From positions 1 through 50,325 of the IMG/VR virus record IMGVR_UViG_3300021142_001757: a DNA stretch of 50,325 nucleotides; one strand, written 5' to 3'. Every line of letters begins with the position of its first letter. Positions within the stretch are counted from its first letter, which is position 1. This DNA is from a virus. Of the stretch, positions 5,952 to 13,989 are shown one piece after another. The notes beneath the pieces are model-generated. The model was not told where the DNA came from. It saw nothing but the letters and a program-made list of their open reading frames with translations, and searched no databases. A program made the position numbers and the translations under genes.

Positions 5952-6794
5952 TTAAGATAGTGGCTCGAAAAAATTTGCATAATCAAATGTTACATTAACA
6001 TTATATTGGTGTTCACAAGCTTCACATTGAACTCTAGATGGTGGCAATGCTGCTTGTTCAGCATATTGACGTAACTTTTCTTGAACTGTCTTAATAATTT
6101 GATTATTGGTATTTTCGTAAAATTGTGCAATAAATTCAGGATTGGTAACTACTGTTCCATCTTCTGTAGTAATACTTTCTGTTGCAGAACTTATAAGTGT
6201 GACATTGCTTTTAATAATATTCTGCAAATGAACATCAAATTGTGCTTTGCGTGTTTCTGCATCAATGTTTTCATTGTTTAACAATTGAATAATCTTTTGT
6301 TCTTCAAATGCAGAAATATTATTTTTAGTGCTTTGTACATAGTTAAGTGGTTTAAATTTAAAGATTAAATTATCTATCGATAAGGTATCACTATAATTGG
6401 GTGATTTTAAATATAGTAAAGTTTGACTTAAATTTAAACCATGACGACTTTCGGTTTCACAATTAGGACATTTACTATCCATTTCCATAGTTTCACCATA
6501 GGTAGCAATACGAATAGCGATCAAAATAGCGTCAACATCAATAGTTGGCATTGCCCAAGCGTTTGTAATAGCAGGAATACAACTTTGAATAACATTCACT
6601 ACACCTTGACCATTCATTAGCGCATCGGGTGTGCGCAGCATGATTTCATCTTTGGCGGTCATAGGCATAACACCAATTTCACCATTGGCTGGTAGGTTTA
6701 TTGAATTAGGTGCCCAGTATCTTCCACCACTTGGAAGTTTAAGATAAATCGCAGGCTGACGAAAATGCTTGGCAAGTGGATTTGGATTTTGCAT
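5952..6794 (-). CDS. 26: T4 gp26-like baseplate hub/assembly protein
   Basis: The N-terminus (NPLAKHFRQP-IYLKLPSGGRYW) and the following ALMNGQG segment match the T4_baseplate family (T4 gp26/gp51 type), which acts in baseplate hub assembly. The protein is 280 aa from the chosen start; T4 gp26 is 208. Two CxxC pairs (CPNC in the middle, CEAC near the C-terminus) suggest a zinc-binding knob. I prefer the second ATG (6794) because GGAAG lies eight bases upstream; an ATG at 6809 is in frame but has no such site. It is transcribed leftward from a late promoter at 6829-6836. A slippery heptamer near the 3' end leads into the downstream small ORF. Confidence 0.8.
   Translation of the reverse strand: MQNPNPLAKHFRQPAIYLKLPSGGRYWAPNSINLPANGEIGVMPMTAKDEIMLRTPDALMNGQGVVNVIQSCIPAITNAWAMPTIDVDAILIAIRIATYGETMEMDSKCPNCETESRHGLNLSQTLLYLKSPNYSDTLSIDNLIFKFKPLNYVQSTKNNISAFEEQKIIQLLNNENIDAETRKAQFDVHLQNIIKSNVTLISSATESITTEDGTVVTNPEFIAQFYENTNNQIIKTVQEKLRQYAEQAALPPSRVQCEACEHQYNVNVTFDYANFFEPLS
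5970..5976 (-). promoter_or_regulatory. Predicted -1 ribosomal frameshift site A AAT TTT
   Basis: On the minus strand the gp26-like frame reads GCA AAT TTT TTC GAG, containing the X XXY YYZ heptamer A AAT TTT six codons before the stop. Slipping one base back enters the open frame of the 5737-5934 ORF with no intervening stop. A stimulatory downstream structure is not obvious. Confidence 0.55.
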
Positions 6795-6806
6795 GTTTTT
6801 TACTTC

Positions 6807-6814
6807 CATAAATA
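6807..6814 (+). promoter_or_regulatory. Late promoter box CATAAATA for tape-measure gene
   Basis: One mismatch from TATAAATA. The expected start near 6820 gives a leader of about 40 bases to ATG 6861. It faces the minus-strand box at 6829-6836. Confidence 0.55.
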
Positions 6815-6828
6815 ATAATTGACACCTT

Positions 6829-6836
6829 TATTTACA
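6829..6836 (-). promoter_or_regulatory. Late promoter box TGTAAATA for gp26 unit
   Basis: The reverse strand reads TGTAAATA. The predicted start near 6823 leaves about 29 bases, including GGAAG, before ATG 6794, in agreement with the chosen gp26 start. Confidence 0.5.
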
Positions 6837-6860
6837 GTTTAGGATTTTAGGTAAAATTAA

Positions 6861-9200
6861 ATGGCAGCAGACCCAAGTGACATTGCTCAAGCAGTAGCCG
6901 AATCTTTTGAAGAACTTAATAAAAAATTAGGTGATGCAAATTTGCGTTGGGGCGGTTTAGAAAAAGCTACTCAATCATTGCAAATTCGTATGAATGCTAC
7001 TGCAAAAGATTATAAAGATGATGGTGAAGCTTACAAACGTTTAATGAGAGAACGTAGCAAACGAGAAAACGAAATTATAGATGCTACACGAAAGGGAACT
7101 CTTACTGCACGTGAAGCAAGGGCAGAATTAGAAAAACTTAATAAAGAAGTATCTGGAGTTATACCACCACAATTTGCTCAACAATTTAACAAGCTTCAAG
7201 AAGCAAATAAATTTGCAACTGATTTTCAAATAAACAATGCAAAATCATTAAAAAATCTAGGAATTGCTGCACAATTAGGTTATTCAGGATTAATGCAATT
7301 TGGATCAGCCGCAACAACACTGATCAAAGCCTACCAAGGTGGTGAAACTGATATTAGAATGGCAGGCACTACTACAGCAACATTTGCCAAACTTCTAACT
7401 TCAGCGGGCAGCGCAGCAGGAAAAGGATTAAATGCTATCGGAGATGCTGCTTTAACTGCTGCACCACTATTAGCTGAAACTGGAATAGGAGCTTTGGCTG
7501 TTGCTAGTGCTGGTATTGCAGCTAAAGGACTTGGTATTGCACTTGATTATACATCTAAAGCTGCTGATCAATTAGCACAAACAGCTATTCCTATTTTAAC
7601 AACCGAATTAGACAAACTTTATACTAACTTTAATGCAATTAGTAGTGCAGGTCTTGTTTTTTCTGGTGGTATTCGTGAAATGGCAAATGCTGGTTTGGCA
7701 TTTAAACTAACTTTACCAGAATTTGCAGATGTAGTAAAAGCAAGCAGTGAAAATCTAGCAAGCTTAGGTATAAGCACAACAGAAGCTGCAAAGCGTATGG
7801 GTGAAATTGGCAACGTAATGCGCAAAGATAAAACCAGTTTAGAATTACAAAAACTTGGTTTTACCTTTAAAGAACAAGCTGCACTAGTTGCAGATACAAT
7901 GAGTTTAATGCGTCAAAGCGGCGGCAGATTAACTGCAAGCGATCAAGATGTTGCTGAACAAACAAAAAAATATGCAGAAAATTTACGTATTATTAGTTCT
8001 ATTACTGGTGAAGATGCAAAGAAAAAAGAACAACAAGTTCGTGATCAATCAAATGAATTAGCATTTCAGCAAAAACTAGCTGGTATGGATGAAAAACAAA
8101 GACAAAATACTATTGCTGCAATGGAAAATATGAGTGATGCGCAGCGCAAAGCATTTATGGAAACTGTTGTATTTGGTCAAGCCATAACACCAGCAAGTGC
8201 ATATGCTGTTGCTAATATTGCAGGATTTGGAGATAGCGTGGCTCGTGCTGCACAAGAATTTCAAAATGGAACTCTTGATGCAGAGTCAATGCGCAAAAAC
8301 AATGCAGATTATGGAAATATTATAAAGCAATCATTGATTGATGCAACTGACCTTGCTCGTGCTGGTATGGTAGAAGGAATAAGCGGGTTTGTTAAAGATT
8401 TAAAAGGTCTGTATCAAAATGAATTGCAATTTAGAAATGTCTTTACAAAAGAAGCAGTGGATGCAGCAGAGGAAGCAGTAAAAAAACAAATAACAGCTAC
8501 AAACGAAATAGATGTTAACATGATTAAAGCAGCTAATGCTGGTCGCGATATGGCGCTAACAATTCAAAAAGAAATGTTAGACAGTCATGTTTTAGAACAC
8601 ACTGCTGATGGTTTTGCTAAAGTAACTGATTCTATATTAGATTTATTAGCAAAATTTACTGGAGTTGATGTAAGAGGACCACGGCTATCAGAAGGAGAAA
8701 ACCTTGGTGAACAACGTAGACTTCGTTCAAGATTAGCCGCTATGCAAGAAAGAAATCTTGAACAAGCTGCAAATATTAATACTGAAACAGCAAAGGCATT
8801 TGCAGGCACATCGGCTATATTACCTCCTTCACCTGCAGATTTAGCTACTAATAAAACAAATCGCATCGATCTTCCTAATATTGGAAATTTGCCAACAGAT
8901 ATACTATTGGTTCCAAAACAATTTGCTAATGGTGGTTTATCAAGCGGACCACAAAGTGGTTATCTTGCAACATTACATGGGACAGAGGCAGTTTTGCCTG
9001 AAAATTTAACAAGTATGTTAATGGAATTAGCTAACAAACCTTCTCAAGTTGAAGATTTTACAAAAGCAGTTAATAATGCATCACTTCAAAATAAATCCGA
9101 AGATTTGCTTGCAATGCTTAATAAGAAATTTGATACTATGATTGATATCATGGATGATGTTGCTGGTCATACACAAAAGACTGCTATACGTGTTGCATAA
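6861..9200 (+). CDS. Putative tail tape-measure protein
   Basis: A 779-aa protein with the layout of a tape measure: a charged helical N-terminus (residues 1-130, coiled-coil-like with many K/E/R), an Ala/Gly-rich hydrophobic stretch (about 185-228) that could insert in the membrane at DNA ejection, long helical regions, and a C-terminal GGLSSGP..YLATLHGTEAVLPENL segment (about 693-718) that recurs near the C-terminus of many tape-measure proteins. In T4 this job is done by gp29 (590 aa). The gene is divergent from the gp26-like unit, as chaperone and tape-measure genes are usually neighbours, and lies directly before the portal gene. It would set tail length inside the tube and may be ejected at infection. 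Assignment is by pattern, not alignment. Confidence 0.72.
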   Translation: MAADPSDIAQAVAESFEELNKKLGDANLRWGGLEKATQSLQIRMNATAKDYKDDGEAYKRLMRERSKRENEIIDATRKGTLTAREARAELEKLNKEVSGVIPPQFAQQFNKLQEANKFATDFQINNAKSLKNLGIAAQLGYSGLMQFGSAATTLIKAYQGGETDIRMAGTTTATFAKLLTSAGSAAGKGLNAIGDAALTAAPLLAETGIGALAVASAGIAAKGLGIALDYTSKAADQLAQTAIPILTTELDKLYTNFNAISSAGLVFSGGIREMANAGLAFKLTLPEFADVVKASSENLASLGISTTEAAKRMGEIGNVMRKDKTSLELQKLGFTFKEQAALVADTMSLMRQSGGRLTASDQDVAEQTKKYAENLRIISSITGEDAKKKEQQVRDQSNELAFQQKLAGMDEKQRQNTIAAMENMSDAQRKAFMETVVFGQAITPASAYAVANIAGFGDSVARAAQEFQNGTLDAESMRKNNADYGNIIKQSLIDATDLARAGMVEGISGFVKDLKGLYQNELQFRNVFTKEAVDAAEEAVKKQITATNEIDVNMIKAANAGRDMALTIQKEMLDSHVLEHTADGFAKVTDSILDLLAKFTGVDVRGPRLSEGENLGEQRRLRSRLAAMQERNLEQAANINTETAKAFAGTSAILPPSPADLATNKTNRIDLPNIGNLPTDILLVPKQFANGGLSSGPQSGYLATLHGTEAVLPENLTSMLMELANKPSQVEDFTKAVNNASLQNKSEDLLAMLNKKFDTMIDIMDDVAGHTQKTAIRVA

Positions 9201-9224
9201 TAATTAGAAAACGCCAGATATAAC

Positions 9225-9232
9225 TATAAATA
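9225..9232 (+). promoter_or_regulatory. T4-type late promoter box TATAAATA (portal operon)
   Basis: Exact octamer; the predicted start near 9238 retains the GAGGA site of the portal gene in a leader of about 16 bases. Confidence 0.65.
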
Positions 9233-9253
9233 TCCTACGAGGATTAGAAATAT

Positions 9254-11044
9254 ATGGCTACGTGGAAAAAACATTGGCGCATTGTAAGTGATGGAGCATA
9301 CTCACCAGTAAATGGTAGTGTAACCGATTATAGCAGTTATAATTATCTTGGTTCACAAGCAAATGCTGCATATCGTAACTATCAATCTATGTTACCAGAT
9401 GTTTACAGCGGACATCCTAATCGTATTGACCGATATACTCAATATGAAAATATGGATTTGGATAGTGAAGCTAATAGCGCACTTGATATTATTGCTGAAT
9501 TTTGTACACAAGTTAGTGATGATACTAAGACTCCTTTTAATATTCATTTTCATGAAGACCCAACTGATAACGAAACCATGATTCTTAAAGAACAACTTAA
9601 GGCATGGACAAAGTTAAATGATTTTGACCAACGCATCTTTAAGATGTTTCGTAATGTGTTAAAATATGGTGACCAAGTATTCGTTCGTGACCCAGAAACT
9701 TATAAATGGTACTGGACTGAAATGAACCGTGTTTCCAAAGTCATTGTTAATGAATCACAGGGAAAAGTTCCAGAAATTTATTATATCCGTGATTTAAATC
9801 CTAACCTACAAAATGGAACTATTACTCGTCCACCAGGTCCAAATGACAGTTATGCATTTGCTCCTTATATGGGTGGTTCTCGTGCTTATACCGCTGGCGG
9901 TGAATTATTCTCACCAAATACACGTTTTGGTGCAGGTAATAATGAGTTTCCAGTAGGTGCAGAACACGTTGTTCACTTAAGTTTAACCGAGGGACTTGAT
10001 GTTAGCTGGCCTTTTGGCGTTTCACTATTTGAAGCAATGTTTAAAGTATTCAAGCAAAAAGAATTGCTTGAAGATGCTATCTTAATTTACCGTATCTCAC
10101 GTGCGCCAGAACGCCGTATGTTTAAGATTGATGTTGGTAATATGCCAGCGCATCTTGCAATGCAGTTTGTTGAGCGTGTTAAAAACGAAATTAATCAGCG
10201 CCGTATTCCAACACAAAGTGGCGGCGGTTCAAACTTAATGGATGCAAGTTATAATCCAATGAGTATGAACGAAGATTTCTTCTTTCCACAGAGCGCAGAA
10301 GGACGTGGTTCATCAGTAGAAGTGTTACCAGGTGGTCAAAATCTTGGAGAAATTGATGATTTGCGTTACTTCCAAAATAAAATGTTCCGTAGTTTGCGTA
10401 TTCCAAGTAGTTATTTGCCACAAGGTCCAGAGGAAAGTGACCGTTCATTTACAGATGGTAAGGTAACAACTGCTCTTATTCAAGAATATCGTTTCAATGA
10501 ATATTGCAAACGACTACAAAAGTATGTTTCTCCTAAGTTTGATGATGAGTTCAAGCTATTTCTCAAATGGCGTGGATTTAATTTAGATAATAGTCTTTTT
10601 GAAGTACGTTTTACTGAACCACAAAATTTTGCATCTTATCGTGAAATTGAACTTAATGCTGGTCGTATTACTGCATTTACACAAATGCAACAAACTGAAT
10701 ATCTGTCAAAACGTTTTATGCTCAAGAAATATCTTGGTCTTACTGAAATAGAAATGGCTGAAAACGACAAGATGTGGCATGAAGAACGTGGCACAGAAGA
10801 ACCAAAGAGTAATATACAAGGCAGTGATTTGAGAGCAGTTGGTGTCACGCCAGGTGCCATTGGAACCGATCTAGAAACAGTAAGTGATATCGAAGCTGCT
10901 AACCAATCTGGAGTACCTGGTGGTCCTCCACCAACTGCGGTACCAGGTGAAATTGGTGCTGCTGGTGTTCCAAGTCCAACGGGCGGCGCAGGCGGCGGTG
11001 CTGCAGGCGGATCAACTGCAGGTTCGCAGTTTGCTGGTGGATAA
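9254..11044 (+). CDS. 20: Portal vertex protein (T4 gp20 family)
   Basis: A 596-aa protein recognised as T4-type gp20: near the N-terminus RIDRYTQYENMD-D-EANSALDIIAEFCTQ, then FNIHFHEDPT, a central MNRVSKVI/IYYIRDLNPN region, EHVVHLSLTEGLDVSWPFGVS, APERRMFKIDVGNMP, and SYLPQGPEESDRSFTDGK. These are hallmarks of T4-like portals. Twelve copies form the DNA gate at one head vertex and nucleate prohead assembly. The Pro/Gly/Ala-rich C-terminal tail (about the last 60 residues) is low-complexity and unlike the compact core. T4 gp20 is 524 aa. The gene begins the head operon that continues to gp23. Confidence 0.95.
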   Translation: MATWKKHWRIVSDGAYSPVNGSVTDYSSYNYLGSQANAAYRNYQSMLPDVYSGHPNRIDRYTQYENMDLDSEANSALDIIAEFCTQVSDDTKTPFNIHFHEDPTDNETMILKEQLKAWTKLNDFDQRIFKMFRNVLKYGDQVFVRDPETYKWYWTEMNRVSKVIVNESQGKVPEIYYIRDLNPNLQNGTITRPPGPNDSYAFAPYMGGSRAYTAGGELFSPNTRFGAGNNEFPVGAEHVVHLSLTEGLDVSWPFGVSLFEAMFKVFKQKELLEDAILIYRISRAPERRMFKIDVGNMPAHLAMQFVERVKNEINQRRIPTQSGGGSNLMDASYNPMSMNEDFFFPQSAEGRGSSVEVLPGGQNLGEIDDLRYFQNKMFRSLRIPSSYLPQGPEESDRSFTDGKVTTALIQEYRFNEYCKRLQKYVSPKFDDEFKLFLKWRGFNLDNSLFEVRFTEPQNFASYREIELNAGRITAFTQMQQTEYLSKRFMLKKYLGLTEIEMAENDKMWHEERGTEEPKSNIQGSDLRAVGVTPGAIGTDLETVSDIEAANQSGVPGGPPPTAVPGEIGAAGVPSPTGGAGGGAAGGSTAGSQFAGG

Positions 11045-11045
11045 T

Positions 11046-11053
11046 CCTAAATA
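11046..11053 (+). promoter_or_regulatory. Weak late promoter box CCTAAATA
   Basis: Retains the TAAATA core right after the portal stop; start near 11059 would coincide with the GGAG site of the next gene. Low specificity. Confidence 0.3.
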
Positions 11054-11067
11054 ACTTTGGAGTGCCT

Positions 11068-11289
11068 ATGTTTTTAAGTGAAATGTTTAATTCAAATAAT
11101 GGAGCCTATCAAGACCTCTCACATGATGATAGTGTAGAGAAGCCAAAAGATTTGCGTAAAACTCGCTTAACACTTGCACAGATTAATCAACTTCGTAAAA
11201 TGAATGACCAACGAACAGTTGAATATGTTGATAAAATGAAACTTGTTCGTCAACAATATGGTGCACCACCGCAACAGCCTGGTCTATAA
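11068..11289 (+). CDS. Small conserved-looking protein between portal and core genes
   Basis: A 73-aa protein. ATG 11068 is chosen over an in-frame GTG at 11062 because GGAG (11059-11062) stands five bases ahead of the ATG. The centre, DLRKTRLTLAQINQLRKMND, followed by VEYVDKMKLVRQQYG, is basic and helical. It sits where T4 has prohead-core genes between 20 and 21, so a head-assembly role is likely, but the composition is not that of acidic gp67 or of gp68, and I cannot name it. The C-terminus ends in a Pro/Gln stretch. Confidence 0.6.
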   Translation: MFLSEMFNSNNGAYQDLSHDDSVEKPKDLRKTRLTLAQINQLRKMNDQRTVEYVDKMKLVRQQYGAPPQQPGL

Positions 11290-11340
11290 TTCACAAAATC
11301 GTCAAAATTAGGCTATTTGAGGCACTATTTAAACCCATAC

Positions 11341-11348
11341 ATTAAATA
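11341..11348 (+). promoter_or_regulatory. Possible late promoter box ATTAAATA
   Basis: The TAAATA core is retained with two mismatches upstream, 36 bases before ATG 11384. It lies in the only sizeable gap within the head operon and could boost expression of the core, protease, scaffold and capsid genes. Confidence 0.35.
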
Positions 11349-11383
11349 TAATCACAGGATATAATTCCACAGGAGTTTTTTAT

Positions 11384-12214
11384 ATGCGTAGTCAGTACGA
11401 ACAACTTATTGAATTCATTATTAATGATGAAACCGACAAGGCTAAAGAATTATTTCATAACCTTGTAGTAGCCAAGAGCCGTGATATCTACAACCAAATC
11501 GTTGCAGAAGAAATGGACGAAGAAGTAGAAGAAAATTATGATCATGACATGGAAGAAGCTGATTCAATGGATCAGACTGATGACATGATGCATGATATCG
11601 AAGCTGACCATGAAGGCATGGATGGCGAAGAAGAAGGTTCAGATATGGACATGGACCATGATGACATGGACATGGGCGACGAAGAACATAGCGAAGATGA
11701 TGAAGAAGATCGTATTGACGATCTTGCAGACCAACTTGAAAAGCTTCAAGCTGATTTTGCTGCGTTGATGGCTGATGAAAAAGATGAGCCAGAGCATCAC
11801 GATGGTGAACACGATCCAGATTTCGCAGAAGAAGGTGTTGTTCGTGAATACGTAGAAAAAGTTGCAAACCCAGGCAATAGCGAAGGTTCACCAGTTGGTG
11901 CAGTTAATAGTTACAAATCTTCAACTCAGAAGAAGAGCGTAGTTGCTAGCAAGAATGACATGGGCGGCACTGCAAAGAACATCGCACAGAAGTCTTCAAA
12001 CGAAGACCCAAACGGCAAGCAATATAAAGGTCCAAGCAATGAATATAGCAAGGGCGAAGGCAAACTAAAGGGTGCAGGCAATTTTGAAAACGTTCCAGGT
12101 GCAAATGCTGGTAAGGCTTTCTCAAATGCCAAGAAGCCAGTAACTAGTGGCGACGGTCGTTTTGCAACTGGTGGTGGTGTAAACGTTAATAAGCGTGACA
12201 ACCTACCTCGCTAA
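11384..12214 (+). CDS. 67: Acidic prohead core protein (T4 gp67-like, extended)
   Basis: The first about 45 residues (YEQLIEFIINDETDKAKELF followed by a VAKSRDIYNQIVAEEM helix) match the layout of T4 gp67, a short helix pair before a very acidic tail. A long Asp/Glu/His/Met-rich segment follows (about residues 45-150). T4 gp67 is only 80 aa; this one is 276 aa because of an added hydrophilic, Lys/Gly/Asn-rich C-terminal half (about 150-276) with KGPSNEY, GKLKGAGNFENVPGANAGKAF and similar stretches, probably disordered. It would be an internal scaffold-core component degraded or trimmed by gp21 during maturation. Position between portal and protease supports the call. Confidence 0.7.
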   Translation: MRSQYEQLIEFIINDETDKAKELFHNLVVAKSRDIYNQIVAEEMDEEVEENYDHDMEEADSMDQTDDMMHDIEADHEGMDGEEEGSDMDMDHDDMDMGDEEHSEDDEEDRIDDLADQLEKLQADFAALMADEKDEPEHHDGEHDPDFAEEGVVREYVEKVANPGNSEGSPVGAVNSYKSSTQKKSVVASKNDMGGTAKNIAQKSSNEDPNGKQYKGPSNEYSKGEGKLKGAGNFENVPGANAGKAFSNAKKPVTSGDGRFATGGGVNVNKRDNLPR

Positions 12215-12225
12215 TAGGAATTAAA

Positions 12226-12852
12226 ATGAATAACTTGCTTATCGAGAATCTTAGTTACGATCAGGCTAAAATGGAAATGACCCATGATGGTGAAGGCAAA
12301 AACCTTTACCTCAAGGGAATTTGCATCCAAGGTGGTGTGAAGAACGCTAATCAACGTGTCTATCCTATCACTGAAATTAATCGTGCTATTGAAACTCTCA
12401 ATAAGCAAATTAAGACAGGTTATAGTGTGTTGGGTGAAGTAGATCACCCAACAAACCTACGCATCAATCTCGACCGTGTAAGTCATATGATTACAGAAAT
12501 GTGGTTAGATGGACCAAACGGTTATGGAAAGATGAAGATTTTGCCTACACCAATGGGCAATTTAGTTCGCACCATGTTAGAAAGTGGTGTTAAACTAGGA
12601 GTAAGCAGTCGTGGATCAGGTAATGTTAATGAACACGACGGCGCAGTAAGCGATTTTGATATCGTTACTGTTGATATAGTAGCACAACCCAGTGCACCTA
12701 ATGCCTACCCAACTGCAGTCTATGAAGGACTGATGAACATGAATGGTGGACATCGTATACTGGAAATGGCTAAAGATTTAAATCAAGATCAACGAGTTCA
12801 GAAATACTTGCAAAAAGAAGTTGCAAAGTTTATTGCTGAATTAAAGATATAA
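12226..12852 (+). CDS. 21: Prohead core protease (T4 gp21 family)
   Basis: A 208-aa protein matching T4 gp21 (212 aa): GGVKNANQRVYP near the N-terminus, EVDHP with the presumed catalytic His74, and GVSSRGSG with the presumed nucleophile Ser at 127-128, then DIVTVDIVAQPSAPNA. This serine protease family has a herpesvirus-assemblin-like fold. It sits in the prohead core, activates itself, and cleaves scaffold, core and capsid proteins, typically after (L/I)xE. Its start is 11 bases after the preceding stop with a TAGGAAT site, and it is followed closely by gp22 and gp23, the substrates. Confidence 0.94.
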   Translation: MNNLLIENLSYDQAKMEMTHDGEGKNLYLKGICIQGGVKNANQRVYPITEINRAIETLNKQIKTGYSVLGEVDHPTNLRINLDRVSHMITEMWLDGPNGYGKMKILPTPMGNLVRTMLESGVKLGVSSRGSGNVNEHDGAVSDFDIVTVDIVAQPSAPNAYPTAVYEGLMNMNGGHRILEMAKDLNQDQRVQKYLQKEVAKFIAELKI

Positions 12853-12867
12853 GTTCAGGAGAAATTA

Positions 12868-13971
12868 ATGTTCGAAGCTCTAAAACCATTACTAGAAAGC
12901 GGACTTCTGAACGAAGACACTCGTAAGACTCTAGAAGAAGCATGGAATGCTAAGCTAGAAGAAGCACGTGGTGAAATTCGTAATGAAATCCGTGAAGAAA
13001 TGGCTAGTCGTTATCAACACGACCGTGCTAATATGGTTGAGGCTCTGGACAAGATGGTTAACGAATCACTTAATGCTGAAATCGGTAAGATTGCAGCAGA
13101 ACGTGCTATGGTTAGCGAAGACCGTGTAAAGTTCACACAGCAAATGATGCAAAAGGCTAAGAATTTCGATTCTTATCTTAGCGAATCACTAGCTAGTGAA
13201 GTTGCTGAACTTCGTAGTGATCGTGCTAATATGCATAAGACAATCTCAAAGTTAGAAGCATTTGTTGCTGAAAACTTGCAGAATGAAATTGCAGAATTCG
13301 CACAAGACAAGGCTGACCTTGCTCGCACTAAAGTTGCAGTAGTAAGCGAAGGCCGCAAGAAGCTTGAATCACTTCGTGACAGTTTTGTCAAGAAGGCAAG
13401 CAGTCTTGTAGAAAGCACTGTTACAAATCATCTACGTACAGAATTAACCCAACTCAAAACAGATATTCAGGAAGCAAAGGAAAACAACTTCGGTCGCAAG
13501 ATTTTTGAAGCTTTTGCAACTGAGTTTGGCGCAAGCTACCTTAATGAACGTGCAGACATCAAGAAACTTACTGGTAAGATCGAGTTAATGGCTCGTCAGA
13601 TCAGCGAATCTCGTGATGCTCAAGAACGTGCGTTGACTGAAGTTAAGGCAAAAGAAGTAGAAATCCGTAAAATCAATGAATCTATTGCAAGAAACGGAAA
13701 ACTCAATGAATTGCTAGGTCCGCTTAGCAAGGACAAAGCCGCTGTGATGTCACAACTGCTGGAATCAGTCCCAACAGATAAACTAGACGCAGCATACAAA
13801 AAGTACTTAAACCCAGTGATGGAAGGTCATGCCGCAAAGGTAGAAACTGCTAAGCAGACTATCATTGAAAGCAAGAAAGAAGTCACAGGTGATCGTGCTG
13901 TAAAAACAGAACCAAAAGAAGCTTCAAACATTATTGAAATGAAGCGTCTTGCAGGTTTAATTAAAAACTAA
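12868..13971 (+). CDS. 22: Major prohead scaffold protein (T4 gp22-like)
   Basis: A 367-aa, almost wholly helical, charged protein with long heptad-like stretches, in the gp22 slot between protease and capsid. The opening (FEALKPLLESGLLNEDTRKT) and the closing (EASNIIEMKRLAGL) resemble scaffold proteins of marine T4-like phages. T4 gp22 is 269 aa, so this version has a longer central coiled coil. Several L-x-E and I-x-E triplets give sites for gp21 cleavage. It forms the inner core that guides gp23 assembly and is removed as peptides before DNA packaging. ATG follows CAGGAGAAATTA. Confidence 0.88.
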   Translation: MFEALKPLLESGLLNEDTRKTLEEAWNAKLEEARGEIRNEIREEMASRYQHDRANMVEALDKMVNESLNAEIGKIAAERAMVSEDRVKFTQQMMQKAKNFDSYLSESLASEVAELRSDRANMHKTISKLEAFVAENLQNEIAEFAQDKADLARTKVAVVSEGRKKLESLRDSFVKKASSLVESTVTNHLRTELTQLKTDIQEAKENNFGRKIFEAFATEFGASYLNERADIKKLTGKIELMARQISESRDAQERALTEVKAKEVEIRKINESIARNGKLNELLGPLSKDKAAVMSQLLESVPTDKLDAAYKKYLNPVMEGHAAKVETAKQTIIESKKEVTGDRAVKTEPKEASNIIEMKRLAGLIKN

Positions 13972-13989
13972 TAAATTGGAGAAGACCCT

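Noticed and set aside
6819-6847. TTGACA as the -35 of a sigma70 promoter before the tape-measure gene
   Set aside because: No acceptable -10 element lies 16-18 bases downstream; the late box explains expression better.
11442-11891. Antisense open frame opposite the acidic core gene
   Set aside because: It mirrors the GA-rich Asp/Glu codons of the real gene and gives a Leu/His-rich product with no ribosome site.
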